Shown here: positions 35,029 to 46,700 of the stretch, piece after piece | Layout of the letters: each line of letters starts with the position of its first letter | Position numbering within the stretch: the first letter of the stretch is position 1 | Assembly: GCF_014905175.1 (NCBI RefSeq) | Contig: NC_057789.1 | Location: 18,402,496 to 18,466,495 of the forward strand | DNA length: 64,000 nucleotides | Reading direction: 5' to 3' | DNA from: Aphidius gifuensis | Taxonomy: Eukaryota > Arthropoda > Insecta > Hymenoptera > Braconidae | Notes under the pieces: generated by a model | The model's input: the letters and a program-made list of their open reading frames with translations, nothing else | Database searches by the model: none | Told to the model about the DNA's origin: nothing | Position numbers and translations under genes: made by a program

Positions 35029-37425
35029 ATGATGAATGACAAAAGTTTAGAGAAGCAGAGGAAACGAATGGCGAAATACAGGGCAAAAAAAAAAGCTAGA
35101 CTCGAGCATGTCAATAACAGGGATGAACCTGATGATGGTATGGTTGGTGTACCAGTTGATGGTGGTCAATCAGATAGTGCATCAAATAACAGTAGTGTTG
35201 GTGTACCAGTTGATGGTGGTCAATCAGATAGTGCATCAAATAACAGTAGTGTTGGTGTACCAGTTGATGGTGGTCAATCAGATAGTGCATCAAATAACAG
35301 TAGTGTTGGTGTACCGAGTGATGGTGGATCAAATCCAGAATCATGCATAAGTATTGATAGATCTGATGGTGATGGTGATGGTGATGGTGATAGATCTGAT
35401 AATAATGATGATGGCGATAGATCTAATGATGATAGTGATACATCTGATGATGGTAATGGTGATAGATCTGATTTCAATGATGATGGTGATAGATCAGATG
35501 ATGGTAATGGTGATAGATCTGATTTCAATGATGATGATGATGATGATGATGATGGTGTTGATAGATCTGATGATGGTGATGGTGATGCTGACTCTGATGC
35601 TAGTGTTGAAGATGACAATTTTCGAAGAAAAATAGGCTTAATTGAATGGGCTATTTCACGAAAAGTACCACATGTGACCTTAGATGCGTTACTTGTTGTT
35701 CTTAGGCGGGATTGGCCTGGTGGAGATTCATTACCAAAATCTTCAAAAACGTTACTAGGAACTCTGGGGGCCAGATATAATATAAGACCCATGGCCGACC
35801 TCAATGGGTTGATGGGCCAATACACGTATTGCGGCATCCAACGTGGTCTGGAACAATGCATTGAGCCTGATGCCCATGCAACTAATGATATCAGTCTACA
35901 GTTTCATTGTGATGGGTTGTCTGTATCCAAGTCAAGTCGTTCAGATATATGGCCCATCTTATGTAAAGTCTATTCAAAATCAGCCAAGTATGAACCATTT
36001 GTCGTGGCGATGTTTCATGGACAATCAAAACCAAGAAACGTTAATGAGTACTTGGAGGATTTTGTAAATGAGATCAATGAATTACTTGCGGATGGTCTTG
36101 TCATTTCGGGAAGACATTTCAATGTACATATTCAATGTATTATTGCTGATACTCCAGCTCGAGCGTTTTTAAAATCTATATCGGGCCATACAGGTGTACA
36201 TGCATGCGAGCGTTGCACAGCTTTGGGTCAATCATCAGCAAGTTCAAATAATGAGGGTGAAGAAGAAGGAAGCCAAAGAATGAGAAGAAAACCAGCAGCT
36301 ACAACCGTATTTCCTAATGTTGAAGAAATGAAAAGAACAGATGAATCTTTCAGGACATTCAGAGATCATCAGCACCACAAAGGACCATCATTATTGACAA
36401 GCATTGTTCCTCACATAAACATGATACTCTGTTTCGTCTTGGACTTTATGCACTTGGGATTTTTGGGAATTATGGCGAAATTCCTTGAATACTGGTTTTC
36501 TCTTTCTTCACGATTCAGAGTTGGTCAACAGCATAAAACGGAAATATCTAGGCGTCTGGAACAAATTAAAGGCCAAATACCCCGAGAATTTCAACGGAAA
36601 ATTCGGGCAATTAATAATGTTTCCAACTATAAAGCTGTAGAGTATAAGTTTTTCGCTTTTTATGCTGGGCCCATCGTTTTAAAAAATATTATCCCAGAAA
36701 ATCAATACAATCATTTTATTTTATTTCATCATGCGTCAAGACTTTTGTGGAGTGAACGAACAGCACGCCAGTCCGTAAATCAAGCAAACGTTTTGCTAGA
36801 AATGTTTTTCGAACGAAGCAAGCAAATTTACGGTAATTTATCAGCTACAATCAACATGCACAACTTGATTCATGTAGCTGATGATGTTGTGCACACAGGC
36901 TTGAGTCTAAGCGAAATAAATGCGTTTGCTTTTGAAAATTATCTGGGAATAATAAAAAGACAATTACGTTCGCCATATCATCTGTTAGCTCAGATTTGTC
37001 GACGGAATTATGAGAGAGTAATAAATTTAAATACCAAAGCAAAACGTGTTGTTGAGACTGAAATATTAGAAGCTGATGGGAATATCATTTCAAAGCTACG
37101 ATATCAAGAAAAATACTTCACCACATCGAGACCTAACAACATGATATTGTTGAAGAATGAATTTATTGTTGAAATTCAACAAATATATGAAGAAAATGGT
37201 AGAATCCTCATACAAGGCCAACGTTGGATGACTAAAGGTCCTATTTATCATACAAATGAATGTGATTCTACAGATCAGCACATTTATGAATTGAATGACA
37301 ATCCAGTTCCTCTGCTTATCACTTTTCCTATAAATCGAATAGACAACAAACTGGTAAGATTCGATTTGAATTTAAAGGAAAATGGTAGAGTTAAAAAGTA
37401 TGTAATGCCCATGTTACACGAATAA
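35029..37425 (+). CDS. EnSpm/tnp2-like transposase protein, intact 798-aa ORF
   Basis: The first in-frame ATG begins a basic leader (EKQRKRMAKYRAKKKARLE). Three perfect 18-aa repeats follow (VGVPVDGGQSDSASNNSS, DNA 35143-35304), then an Asp/Ser-rich acidic stretch to about residue 200. The remainder matches the animal proteins related to tnp2/EnSpm (CACTA) transposases: HVTLDALLVVLR, LPKSSKTLLGT, FHCDGLSVSKS (near 292), IADTPARAFLK and GHTGVHACERC (near 371-397), LDFMHLGFLG (near 471), HNLIHVADDV (near 611), FAFENYLGIIKR (near 633). No stop or frameshift occurs in 2.4 kb, so it is either recently active or under constraint. I found no CACTA termini around it. Family assignment is from motif memory. 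Confidence 0.75.
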   Translation: MMNDKSLEKQRKRMAKYRAKKKARLEHVNNRDEPDDGMVGVPVDGGQSDSASNNSSVGVPVDGGQSDSASNNSSVGVPVDGGQSDSASNNSSVGVPSDGGSNPESCISIDRSDGDGDGDGDRSDNNDDGDRSNDDSDTSDDGNGDRSDFNDDGDRSDDGNGDRSDFNDDDDDDDDGVDRSDDGDGDADSDASVEDDNFRRKIGLIEWAISRKVPHVTLDALLVVLRRDWPGGDSLPKSSKTLLGTLGARYNIRPMADLNGLMGQYTYCGIQRGLEQCIEPDAHATNDISLQFHCDGLSVSKSSRSDIWPILCKVYSKSAKYEPFVVAMFHGQSKPRNVNEYLEDFVNEINELLADGLVISGRHFNVHIQCIIADTPARAFLKSISGHTGVHACERCTALGQSSASSNNEGEEEGSQRMRRKPAATTVFPNVEEMKRTDESFRTFRDHQHHKGPSLLTSIVPHINMILCFVLDFMHLGFLGIMAKFLEYWFSLSSRFRVGQQHKTEISRRLEQIKGQIPREFQRKIRAINNVSNYKAVEYKFFAFYAGPIVLKNIIPENQYNHFILFHHASRLLWSERTARQSVNQANVLLEMFFERSKQIYGNLSATINMHNLIHVADDVVHTGLSLSEINAFAFENYLGIIKRQLRSPYHLLAQICRRNYERVINLNTKAKRVVETEILEADGNIISKLRYQEKYFTTSRPNNMILLKNEFIVEIQQIYEENGRILIQGQRWMTKGPIYHTNECDSTDQHIYELNDNPVPLLITFPINRIDNKLVRFDLNLKENGRVKKYVMPMLHE
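35143..35304 (+). repeat. Three 54-bp in-frame tandem repeats in the transposase ORF
   Basis: Unit starts GTTGGTGTACCAGTTGATGG and encodes 18 residues. The three copies are identical at DNA level. A partial fourth starts at 35305. Confidence 0.9.
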
Positions 37426-37801
37426 ATATACACGCTAAACATGATTTTTTTGAGAACTGTAAAACAGACATTACAAAAGAACCAAATTATTTATATTACT
37501 ATCATCATTATCATCATCAGTTTAGAACAAAATTTAAAAAAAAAAGTGTATTTTATTTGTCTGAAAATTCAGCGTGATGGAAATGTTTCAATACGATCAC
37601 ACGCTTATATTGTTGTATTATTATTTATAATATTAATACATTTAAAATAAAAATAAACGAACATAATTATAATATAACCTCGTTACGCCTGTAATAAATA
37701 TTTGAGAAGTATTTAATGATTAATAAATATTCAATGATTAATTCAGCTAAAATGAGCTTAAATGTGACTTGATTTTTGAGCCTTGTCTACTATATAATAC
37801 C

Positions 37802-37861
<60 letters not shown>
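37802..37861. repeat. (AAT)n microsatellite
   Basis: About 19 AAT units. Confidence 0.9.
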
Positions 37862-38169
37862 TTGATAATGACTTTATTAGCTAAGCTACCCCAGAATAGT
37901 TAATTATAACTAATACAAGCATAAAAGCAGGACCTCATGATGATTTAAACTTTCTACCTATCTGTTTGTCAACATCAGCAATTATTTTATATTTTAATAT
38001 CTATTTTTCATCATTTGTTCTATCATATGAATTATTTATTCCATTTTTTAATGAAGAATCTTCAGCTACTTTTACATTCTTTAGGTATAAATGATAACGT
38101 ATGATTATAATTATGAATAATCATCATAAATAAATTTGTCATTACAATCATTTGATTGTAATTATGACT

Positions 38170-38425
38170 GGCTATATGCCACTTAAACATGTACATATAT
38201 TGCAATTGAACGTTGAATAGCTTTTTTGGTTCATGTGTATTTTTATCATGTGGACATATACATCAATTGTTACTTGTGCACGTTGATTCAAGCTTTGACA
38301 AATCGTTGATTTTTAATCATCATCATCTGGATATATTGTTATTTTCATCATCATTATCATTCACATCATGTTGACGTACTCAAGTTACATTTTTTCAAGT
38401 CGATCCTTTGGTACATCTGAAATAT
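38170..38425 (-). pseudogene. Nup98-like autoproteolytic-domain fragment
   Basis: The minus strand reads ITIYPDDDD, a stop, QSLNQRAQVTIDVY, then after a 1-nt shift PHDKNTHEP. This is the order of the Nup98 C-terminal domain (YPDD, GLN.RAQVTLD, WP.DKT.HEP). Further upstream matches are weak (DVPKDRLEKM). Stops and a frameshift make it non-coding. Identification rests on about 45 residues. Confidence 0.55.
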
Positions 38426-38429
38426 TAAA

Positions 38430-39400
38430 TGGTGATTTACTTTATTGACATTCATTAATATTATGAATTGTTTTATTATTATTTGGACAATGATTGTTGT
38501 ATTTGAATCAATATTATATAATTATATAATTTTTAGATACATTTACCATTTCAAGTTCATTTTTTAAATTGATTCAACTTTTTGATATTTAATGATATTT
38601 TATTTTTAATTAGTTTACTTTTTAATAATATATTATTATTCATTAAACAATCACTTTCAGAATAATAAAATAGATTTTTTACAAATATTAAAGCTTAGTC
38701 AAATACTCCATGAATATTTAGAGTAATTATAATGATTCCTTTGTATTTGATTTTTTAATAAAAAGAATATTATTATTATTATCATTTACTTTTATTAAAT
38801 ATTATGATTACCGTTATGTTAAGCTTGAACATAGTCCAGTTCTTTCTTCAATTACTTACAGCCAATTGTGATAGTTGTCTTATTAATGTAAAAATAAATA
38901 ATAATCAATTAATTCATTTTAATAGAATTTTGTTCATCATTATCATCTGTAAAATAAAAGTACTGGCACTCATTAATAATTCATAAGTATTTATTTATTT
39001 TTTAAGTAAAAAAAAAAAATATTCAATTTTACTTTGAGAATTTATTTATATACTTCAAAAAAAAAAATTATTTCAATTTATTTTTAAGTAAAAAAATATG
39101 ATTGTATTTCATATGAACGACAATGTATGTCAAACTTTCTATTGTTAAAAAAAAAAAGTATTAAATGAAACATAAAATATGTTATTATAGTTTACAAATA
39201 TTATAGTCATAAAAATTTCAACAAGTGTTTGAGAATCATATAAATGACAGATTTACATACCACTTAATGAACGAATAATGTTCGTAACAAATCATTTAAT
39301 AATGATGTTTTATTGTTATTCTTATAATTTCTGTTATTTAATAAACTACTGAATAACAATTGTATTGCCTAATTGTGTTGATTCAGTTGAATTTAGGTTA
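38430..39400. other. AT-rich sequence, no gene recognised
   Basis: Only short A/T-biased ORFs and poly(A)/poly(T) runs occur between the Nup98-like and EF1-alpha fragments. Confidence 0.4.
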
Positions 39401-39402
39401 TT

Positions 39403-39788
39403 AACACCAACGATTCATTGTTTAACACCAAGTGTAAATTCACCAGTAACAGCAGCAACAATTAATACTGCATAATCAGCTTGTGATGTACCAGTTATTA
39501 TTTTTACTAAAATCACGGTGTCCTGGTGCATTAATTATTGTAACATAATAATTTGATATTTCAAATTTCCAAAGTTCACGTTCAGGTTTTAATTTAAATA
39601 CCTATACCCAGTACCTATGCATATTTAAATGAACCTTTACCCATTTCTCGTCCTTCCTTTCCAAATTTTTCAATAGTACGTTTATCAATACCACCACATT
39701 TGTATATAAGATGACCAGTTGTTGTTGATTCACCAGAATCAATATGACCAATCACCACAATATTTATATAAATTTTTTCTTCACCCAT
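39403..39788 (-). pseudogene. Elongation factor 1-alpha N-terminal pseudogene
   Basis: EF1-alpha delivers aminoacyl-tRNA to the ribosome. From the ATG (39788-39786) the frame reads MGEEKIYINIVVIGHIDSGE, TTTGHLIYKCGGIDKRTIEK and EMGKGSFKYA. The P-loop lysine is Glu (GHIDSGES). A stop follows FKYA. LKPEREL, WKFEISNYYVTIINAPGHRDF and, after a frameshift, ADYAVLIVAA and TGEF then follow, with a deletion joining TGEF to TLGVKQ and a further stop before IVGV. About one quarter of the protein is represented. Non-functional. Confidence 0.85.
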
Positions 39789-39789
39789 T

Positions 39790-40718
39790 TTTGGTAAATT
39801 TTTTATTAGAGTTGTTGATGTATTTTGATTTAATATAAAGATGTTTCATTCATATTTTGTCAATGTTATTAGATCAAATTCTTTTAACAAATAATGTACT
39901 TGTTAGTAGCTAATTTATATTTCTAAAATTAGTTGTTACATTTGTACTATCAAAATCTAACGTTGAAGTTATTTGTATAAACCCGATTTGTTATTGCTAT
40001 TGTGCTGGTTCTTTTAAACCAACTTGATAATCTTTTAGACGTAAATTTTTAAATAATTCAGTTGCACATTGATGATGTGTATTTATATTTTATCAGTTGC
40101 TGAAATATTGGTAAAAATTTTCCATCATTTATATTTAATTATGAAAGTCAGAATATAAAGCCTTGAGGTTAGAAAGACAAGAACAACAATGGCCACTATA
40201 AATTTTTTACTTCTAACAAGAAGAAGTCATTTTCTTTTTCTCTTTTCTTTCATCACAAAAAACAACGCGTGCATCTCAGATAGTTGAGCACTCGGTTGAC
40301 TCGGTATTACATACATGTAGTCCACCATCGCATACACTGACATATATCAAGCACTCCTGCGCTCAGCAGTGGTGCTCTAACGGGATATTTTTTAAGTTCT
40401 CTTTCTCTCTGTGTTGACCAGTAAAAAATGAAAACAAGTTTATTCCTGTTTTTTTTTATTCTCAATACGTAGATTAAAGAAAAGCTATTATTACCGTTAG
40501 TGATTGATGATAGGGTAATAGTTAATATTTTTAAGCACTCTTTATGAATCTGGAATCGTAAATTATATATTTAATTGGGAAAATAATTAGGATAATAATA
40601 ATTAGGAAAAAATTAAATAATCAAATAAAAAAAAACCGGGTTTATCACTTCAACGAGTGTTTACATCAAGTTGGTGCAGTTTTTTTCTTTTTTATAAAAA
40701 TATAAAATTAAATAAACA
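39790..40718. other. Upstream region of the DUF4806-like gene
   Basis: No ORF of note. CATATATCAAGCACTC..CTCAGCAGTGG and a 'TATAAAAATATAAAA' stretch at about 40692-40706 lie just before the ATG at 40719. A promoter is likely here but cannot be pinned down. Confidence 0.4.
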
Positions 40719-43700
40719 ATGTCAACGGACGAAAAAGTTTTAAAAAAATATGTAATTGTGCGTTTTGTAAGCCGGGGAAGACAGCCTTCGACAAGGTGCA
40801 TTGAAATTTTACCAAGGACATGGATATTCATTGATAAGTCGGATGGTAAAGTCAAGTGTTATTATCCACCACTTGCACTTTCTGACGAAATGCAATCAAT
40901 GATTATTGGATTAAAAGATCCAGATAAAACATGGCCATCTTATACTGTTGAATGTCTTTTAAACATAGGTAAATTTATTAATATTATTATGAAAGAATGA
41001 AAATGTATAAATAATCAACTTCTTTTTTTTTATTGGTTTTAATTATTTATTTTTTTTTTTTTTGATAGAATCATACAAAGCATCAGAATGTGCATGTAAA
41101 AAACTGGAATATTCGACTGATGTATCAGACTTATCAGCTTTCAGTGACAGTGAAGTAGGTCCTAGAGGCAAAGAACTCGAGGATGCCATTCGTACTGATA
41201 CTCTTAAAAATTGTGAAGCTGAAATGAATTTAAGCTTCCTTGGTAAACAATTTTTGTATTTCATTTTTCTTTAAGTTGAAATTTAAAATTAAAATTTATT
41301 ATTAAAATTTGCTTTTTAAATAATAAATACTATTCCATCAAGATAAATGTTCTTTTTTTTATTTTAGGAAAAAATAAAAAACGTCAGACTGCTACCATTA
41401 AAAATAAATTAATTTTGAGTGATGATGCTTCATCTACTCATGTAAAATCAGTTGTAACAGCAGGTAATTTCGAGTATACTCGACTTCGTTATTAATTATT
41501 TACTTAAAAAAAATTCAAATCTACACTTTCTTACGTTTTGATATTGATTTAATATGATTAAATAAAAAAAATGTACATAATTAATTTTTTTGAATGCTTA
41601 AAAAAAAGAATACCAGAAAGCTGTAACCAAAAGAAAACCAGTACATGAAGCTTCTTGTAAGGAAGTTAATAATGAAGTTATATTGCCAGTGTCCACCTTG
41701 ATGGATATGGACTACTCTGATAATAATCATTTTGAACATACAATGTCAGAAGGATCAGATGGTAATGGGAGCCATTCATTATCTCAAACAATTGCGTCAA
41801 CAAGCAGCATATTAAATAAAAATACACCACAACATGATCAAATTGGTAAAGATCAAGACATACTGGTTTCACAAAAAGGTAATTTTTTTTAATCAACTTC
41901 TATTTGCATTAAACGAAAAGTTTTATTATTATTATATCAGTGAGTATAAATTTACATTATAATATCTTGATTTATTTTGTATCTATCATTGGAGAATTAT
42001 CATAATATGAACAATCATCAATAGTACCATTTGTTAACCAAAACAAAGTTTGATTTTTTTATTATTTGTCTCATAAGTATTCCATTATGATCAATATGAA
42101 AATAGCTATTAATATTGATTATTAATTATGTGATATATAAATAATTATTATATAATTCAATGATGCCTGTTGATGAAAAACAAGGGGTATTGTACTTGAT
42201 AATACAAGTGTAAAACCAGGATCTTATGATAATTGAAGTTTACCACCAACCTATTTATTTGATATTATAATTGATTACCAGCTGTTATATCAACTACTTC
42301 TTAAATTAACTATAGTAATTTTTTTATTTTATTATCATTATCGGTTGTTGTTGTTTCTGTTTATTTCATGTTTTAATTTGTTCATGTACGTTAACAATAT
42401 TACTTACAATTGTTGTTGTCATTGTTGATGACGATATATTGTTAGTCCAGATATTAATACTTTTTAGCACGACGTACTTTCTCATCAAGTTGTTTATTTT
42501 CAATTATCATTTTTTGATTTTTATATTTTAATTCTTTTTGTACATCACGTTTTATTTTATCAAATTCATTTTGTAGAACAATATCATTATCTTTTTTTAA
42601 CTTTGCTTAATGTAATGATTGTCGATTCATTAAATATTCTTCATTTATCTTTCTAATATTTCTAAACATGTTATTGATGTCATTAATGAATTATTTATTG
42701 GTCCAACTTTACGTAATCTTTGACCAGTATTTTTAGTTTTATTTGTTCTTTGTGAACCACCAAGATCCAAATGTTGACTAATATTAATAATACGTTTATC
42801 GTGTAAAACATTTTCATCATCACAATCAAATAGTGCTTGTACTCATCTTATTGTAAATGTTAAAAAAAAAAAAAAAAAATTAATTAAAAAAAAAGGTGCA
42901 TTCCAAAAAACTAAATTTAATTTTCATTACATCAAGAAAGTGCATCAAAAAATTCAACAACAACATCAACAATTTCCAGGGTTTGATATATCAAGTTCAT
43001 AATAAAGTCAATTTTACTTGAAAATAAAGAAAAAAAAATAAAAATATCAAAGACGCTTCTTCATAACGGACATCACGAACCAAGTGTATGTGTAGGTGGT
43101 ACCAAGTTGTGGTGTTGTTGTAATTGTGATTAGTGGTAATACTGTTTTAAACTTGAGAAATTTTGTGTTGGATTATAAATATTAAAAATGAAGTGGTCAC
43201 CACCTGGTCCACCTTTTTGCGAACAAGTTAAAAGTGTAACTTGTGTATTTACTGGATGGAATACATGTGAAAAAACAATTGTATTATATGCATTATTGAG
43301 AATGATACCACCAGTACAAGCTAAATTTTTATCACAAGCATTACAACATTCATTGCAGTCGAATGATTCATTAGATGATACAGAAACAAATGCAAATAGT
43401 CCAGTATTTATAAAAAGATTATTAAAAATCAGAAACAAGTGAAGTTGCAATTAATCAATTATTATCACATTTACCACTTCTTCGTCCTGGTAATGTTGAT
43501 TGTAAAGAGATTTGATGGCAATACCAGAACTTGTTAGTACATGTGTTGCAACTGGTAAATATACTGAACAAATACAACAATTATTGAGTTATACACTTAT
43601 ACATCCAGCAATTGCTAGTCAAGATCGTCGTGCATTAACACAATGGTTACGTCAAATTGAAGAAAGAATAACTGGTACACCAATTGATGAATTTACAAGA

Positions 43701-46700
43701 CCATTACCAACAAGATGGGATTGCATATGCCAAGGAAAAACAAATAAACATCAACCACAAGTCACAACAAGCACAGCAACAACAACAGCAGCAGCAACAA
43801 GGAAAAATTAATAATTCATACAATTTACATTCTGGTGTAATTAGTTTGGGTCGTCAAAGTCCACCAAGTTCTTGTGCAAGTAGTAGTAGTGAAGGTCGTC
43901 TTGATGTTCCATCAAATCAAAAATTTACAAGTAACATTGGAAATATGCTTGTGTGGCTTAAAAGTTTACGTCTTCATAAATACAGTTATGTTAACAATGT
44001 GTTATGCAGATATGTTAAATTTAACAGAAGATCAATTAGCAGATAAAGGTGTTACACAAGGTGCAAGACATAAATTGGCATTATCAATACAAAAACTTCA
44101 TGAACGTTATTCAACACTAATTAATCTTGATAAAAAATTAGATGAAAAATTAATTGATGAATCTGATTTTCTTGGTTTAAATCAAGAAGCAATAACTCAT
44201 AACAATTCTCAACAAATTAGAAAAATTAAATTCAATTTTTTTAACACCAATTTATCGTAGTAAAGATGATGATACATCAGATCGTCCTGAGCATGATATA
44301 CCATTATAATTTATTCAAGTACTTTGTAAATTATGTAGTAAATTATCACCAGATACATCAGATGAACAACTTCTATGTGGTTGTTTTAATATTTTGGAAA
44401 AAGTATTGCAACATGAATGCTTTACATCTGAACAAAAAGAATTGATTAAACCATGGCACAGTCGTCTTGGAACTCCACGTGTTATGCAAAAAATGCAACA
44501 TGGAAACTTTAGTTATGTTAGAAGATACAATCCACCAGCTCACAGTAGAAAATCAAACTCTCACATGAATATTGATCTTCTTCATAATAATCATCAACAA
44601 CAGAATAATCTCATGATGAATCATCAAAATTTTATGCAACAATATGGACACAATAATCATGTACATGGAATTTCTCAGAGTATCATCAATGCCAATTACA
44701 GCACAGCCAAACGATCAAGTCTTCAAGAAAACAGAATTTAAGTTATTGATAATCGGAGTACACAACATAGAAAAAAAAAATTATTTCGAATAACCGGTGA
44801 CTGTTTGAGATATCCAAATAAACAACAAAATGAAATGTTTAGTCGTTGAGTTCACCGGGCGGACTCTTCATATAAAAATTCAATGGATTCAATGTGAAAT
44901 GAAGATTTCATAATTAAACCTTGCCAAATGACAATTATATAAATATATATTATTTTTTTCTATTTTTTTTTTCTTTTAATAACTGTAATCAAGACTATTG
45001 ACGAAAAAAGAAGAAAATAACTTTTTTTTTTTTAACTAGAAATTTTGAAATAATTGTAATTTAAAAACAAGTGGCATTTAATGTTCATTTTTTTTTTTTT
45101 GCAAAGTATTCAAAGATTGACGAAACATGACAATTATTTAAAAAATCATATGATGAATATTTAAAAGAATTTTTGTTTTTTTTTTTTTTTGTTTTGTATT
45201 TAATGTTAGAAAAATTTGTGATTATATAAATCTTATTTATTTATTTTTCGTGTGTTCGTACAAAGCTAATTGTTTATAAAATATTTAATAGCAAAAACAG
45301 CATTAAAACGTCGTAAAATCATAAAAAAAAAAAACAGTCTAAACTTGACGGCACTGGATGGTTCTCGACAAAATTTATGTGAATGACTTGATTCAGTATT
45401 AATTGAATAAGTTTTCTTTGTCCTCAACTATAAACTTCAAATGCATACTGTGGACTATTAATTTCAATTTCAGGAACAGCATGAACAAACATATTCTTAT
45501 TACCATCTTCTTTTATTAATTATGAATGTAAATTTTTTGCATCACTTCTTGATTCATGTGGTGTATTATCTAATAAATCAAATACACTATTATTATATAT
45601 TTCAACATATGTTAGAGATACAGCATATGAATTATTTTGATCAACTTGAATAATTAATGATTCATCATGTTTTCTACCACTTACGGGATTATTATCAGTA
45701 TCACTATCAGTATTATACTATCATGTACAATCATTGTTCTTGCTTTTTTAGGATTTATTGGTGTTGTTATACCAGCATTTGATTCAGTTTGACGATCAAC
45801 TAATTCATCAGCATCACATTGTACTAAAAATACATATTTTTTCGCTTGATAAATTGTTATACTATTAAGTAATACATCAAGACAACGTGGAATTACACCA
45901 ACATCATTTGCATCACCAGTCATTGTATATGTTTTACCACTATCAGTAACACCATATGTATATAATAATGAATTTTTACCAGCAATTGAATTATCAGCAA
46001 ATGGCAATGCAGCTTCATTAAATAATTTTTTTTGTGTTATATTTTCATAAAATATTATTGTAAATGATGTTTGTATATCTTCGTTATTACGAAAATCAAT
46101 TGCTGTATCTGGTGGTGTTATAACTAATGTTGTTGGTGGTATTACTTTCATACACGATTTATCTGTTGAGATATGCATTGATCTTATTCTACAATAAGCT
46201 TGTACTGGTTCTTTTCATGATACATTTGGAAATCTTGGCCTTTGGTCCATAAAAAAATTTATAATTTGTTTATCGTTACAATCTATGAATAGTTTGTTTT
46301 GTTTTCGTTGTTAACAACTGTCATATATTCATATACAATATTATTATTTAATTATAAAAAAATGAATTAAATGTACTTACGACGATTTCAGAAATTGTTG
46401 AATATATTGTTATTAATTTTTAATAAATATCTCTGTCACTATCACTGTTCATATTTATATTTTAATATAACAATACGAGTGTTTTTGGTTTTGTAATTAA
46501 TGCTTGATCATTTGATCTATCATATGAATTATTCATTTCATTAATTCATCAATAACACTGTCATCTTTATACTCTATCATCACCATCATCATTATCAGTG
46601 TTATTTTTTAATTTGACTTTTTATATTCCATACATATTTCAAATAAAAGTAATCAATTAACAACTATTTTTACAGTGATTGAAAAATTGATGACGACAAT

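Noticed and set aside
35111..35861. Several alternative-frame ORFs over the transposase N-terminus
   Set aside because: They are shadows of the 54-bp repeats and the GAT-rich acidic tract.
35029..37425. CACTA terminal repeats around the transposase ORF
   Set aside because: No CACTA...TAGTG pair with matching target duplications could be found in the flanks.
37905..42260. Possible related coding fragments near 37.91 and 42.19 kb (AATACAAG..AAAACCAGGATCTTATGATAA-like)
   Set aside because: Similarity is short and no protein family could be assigned.
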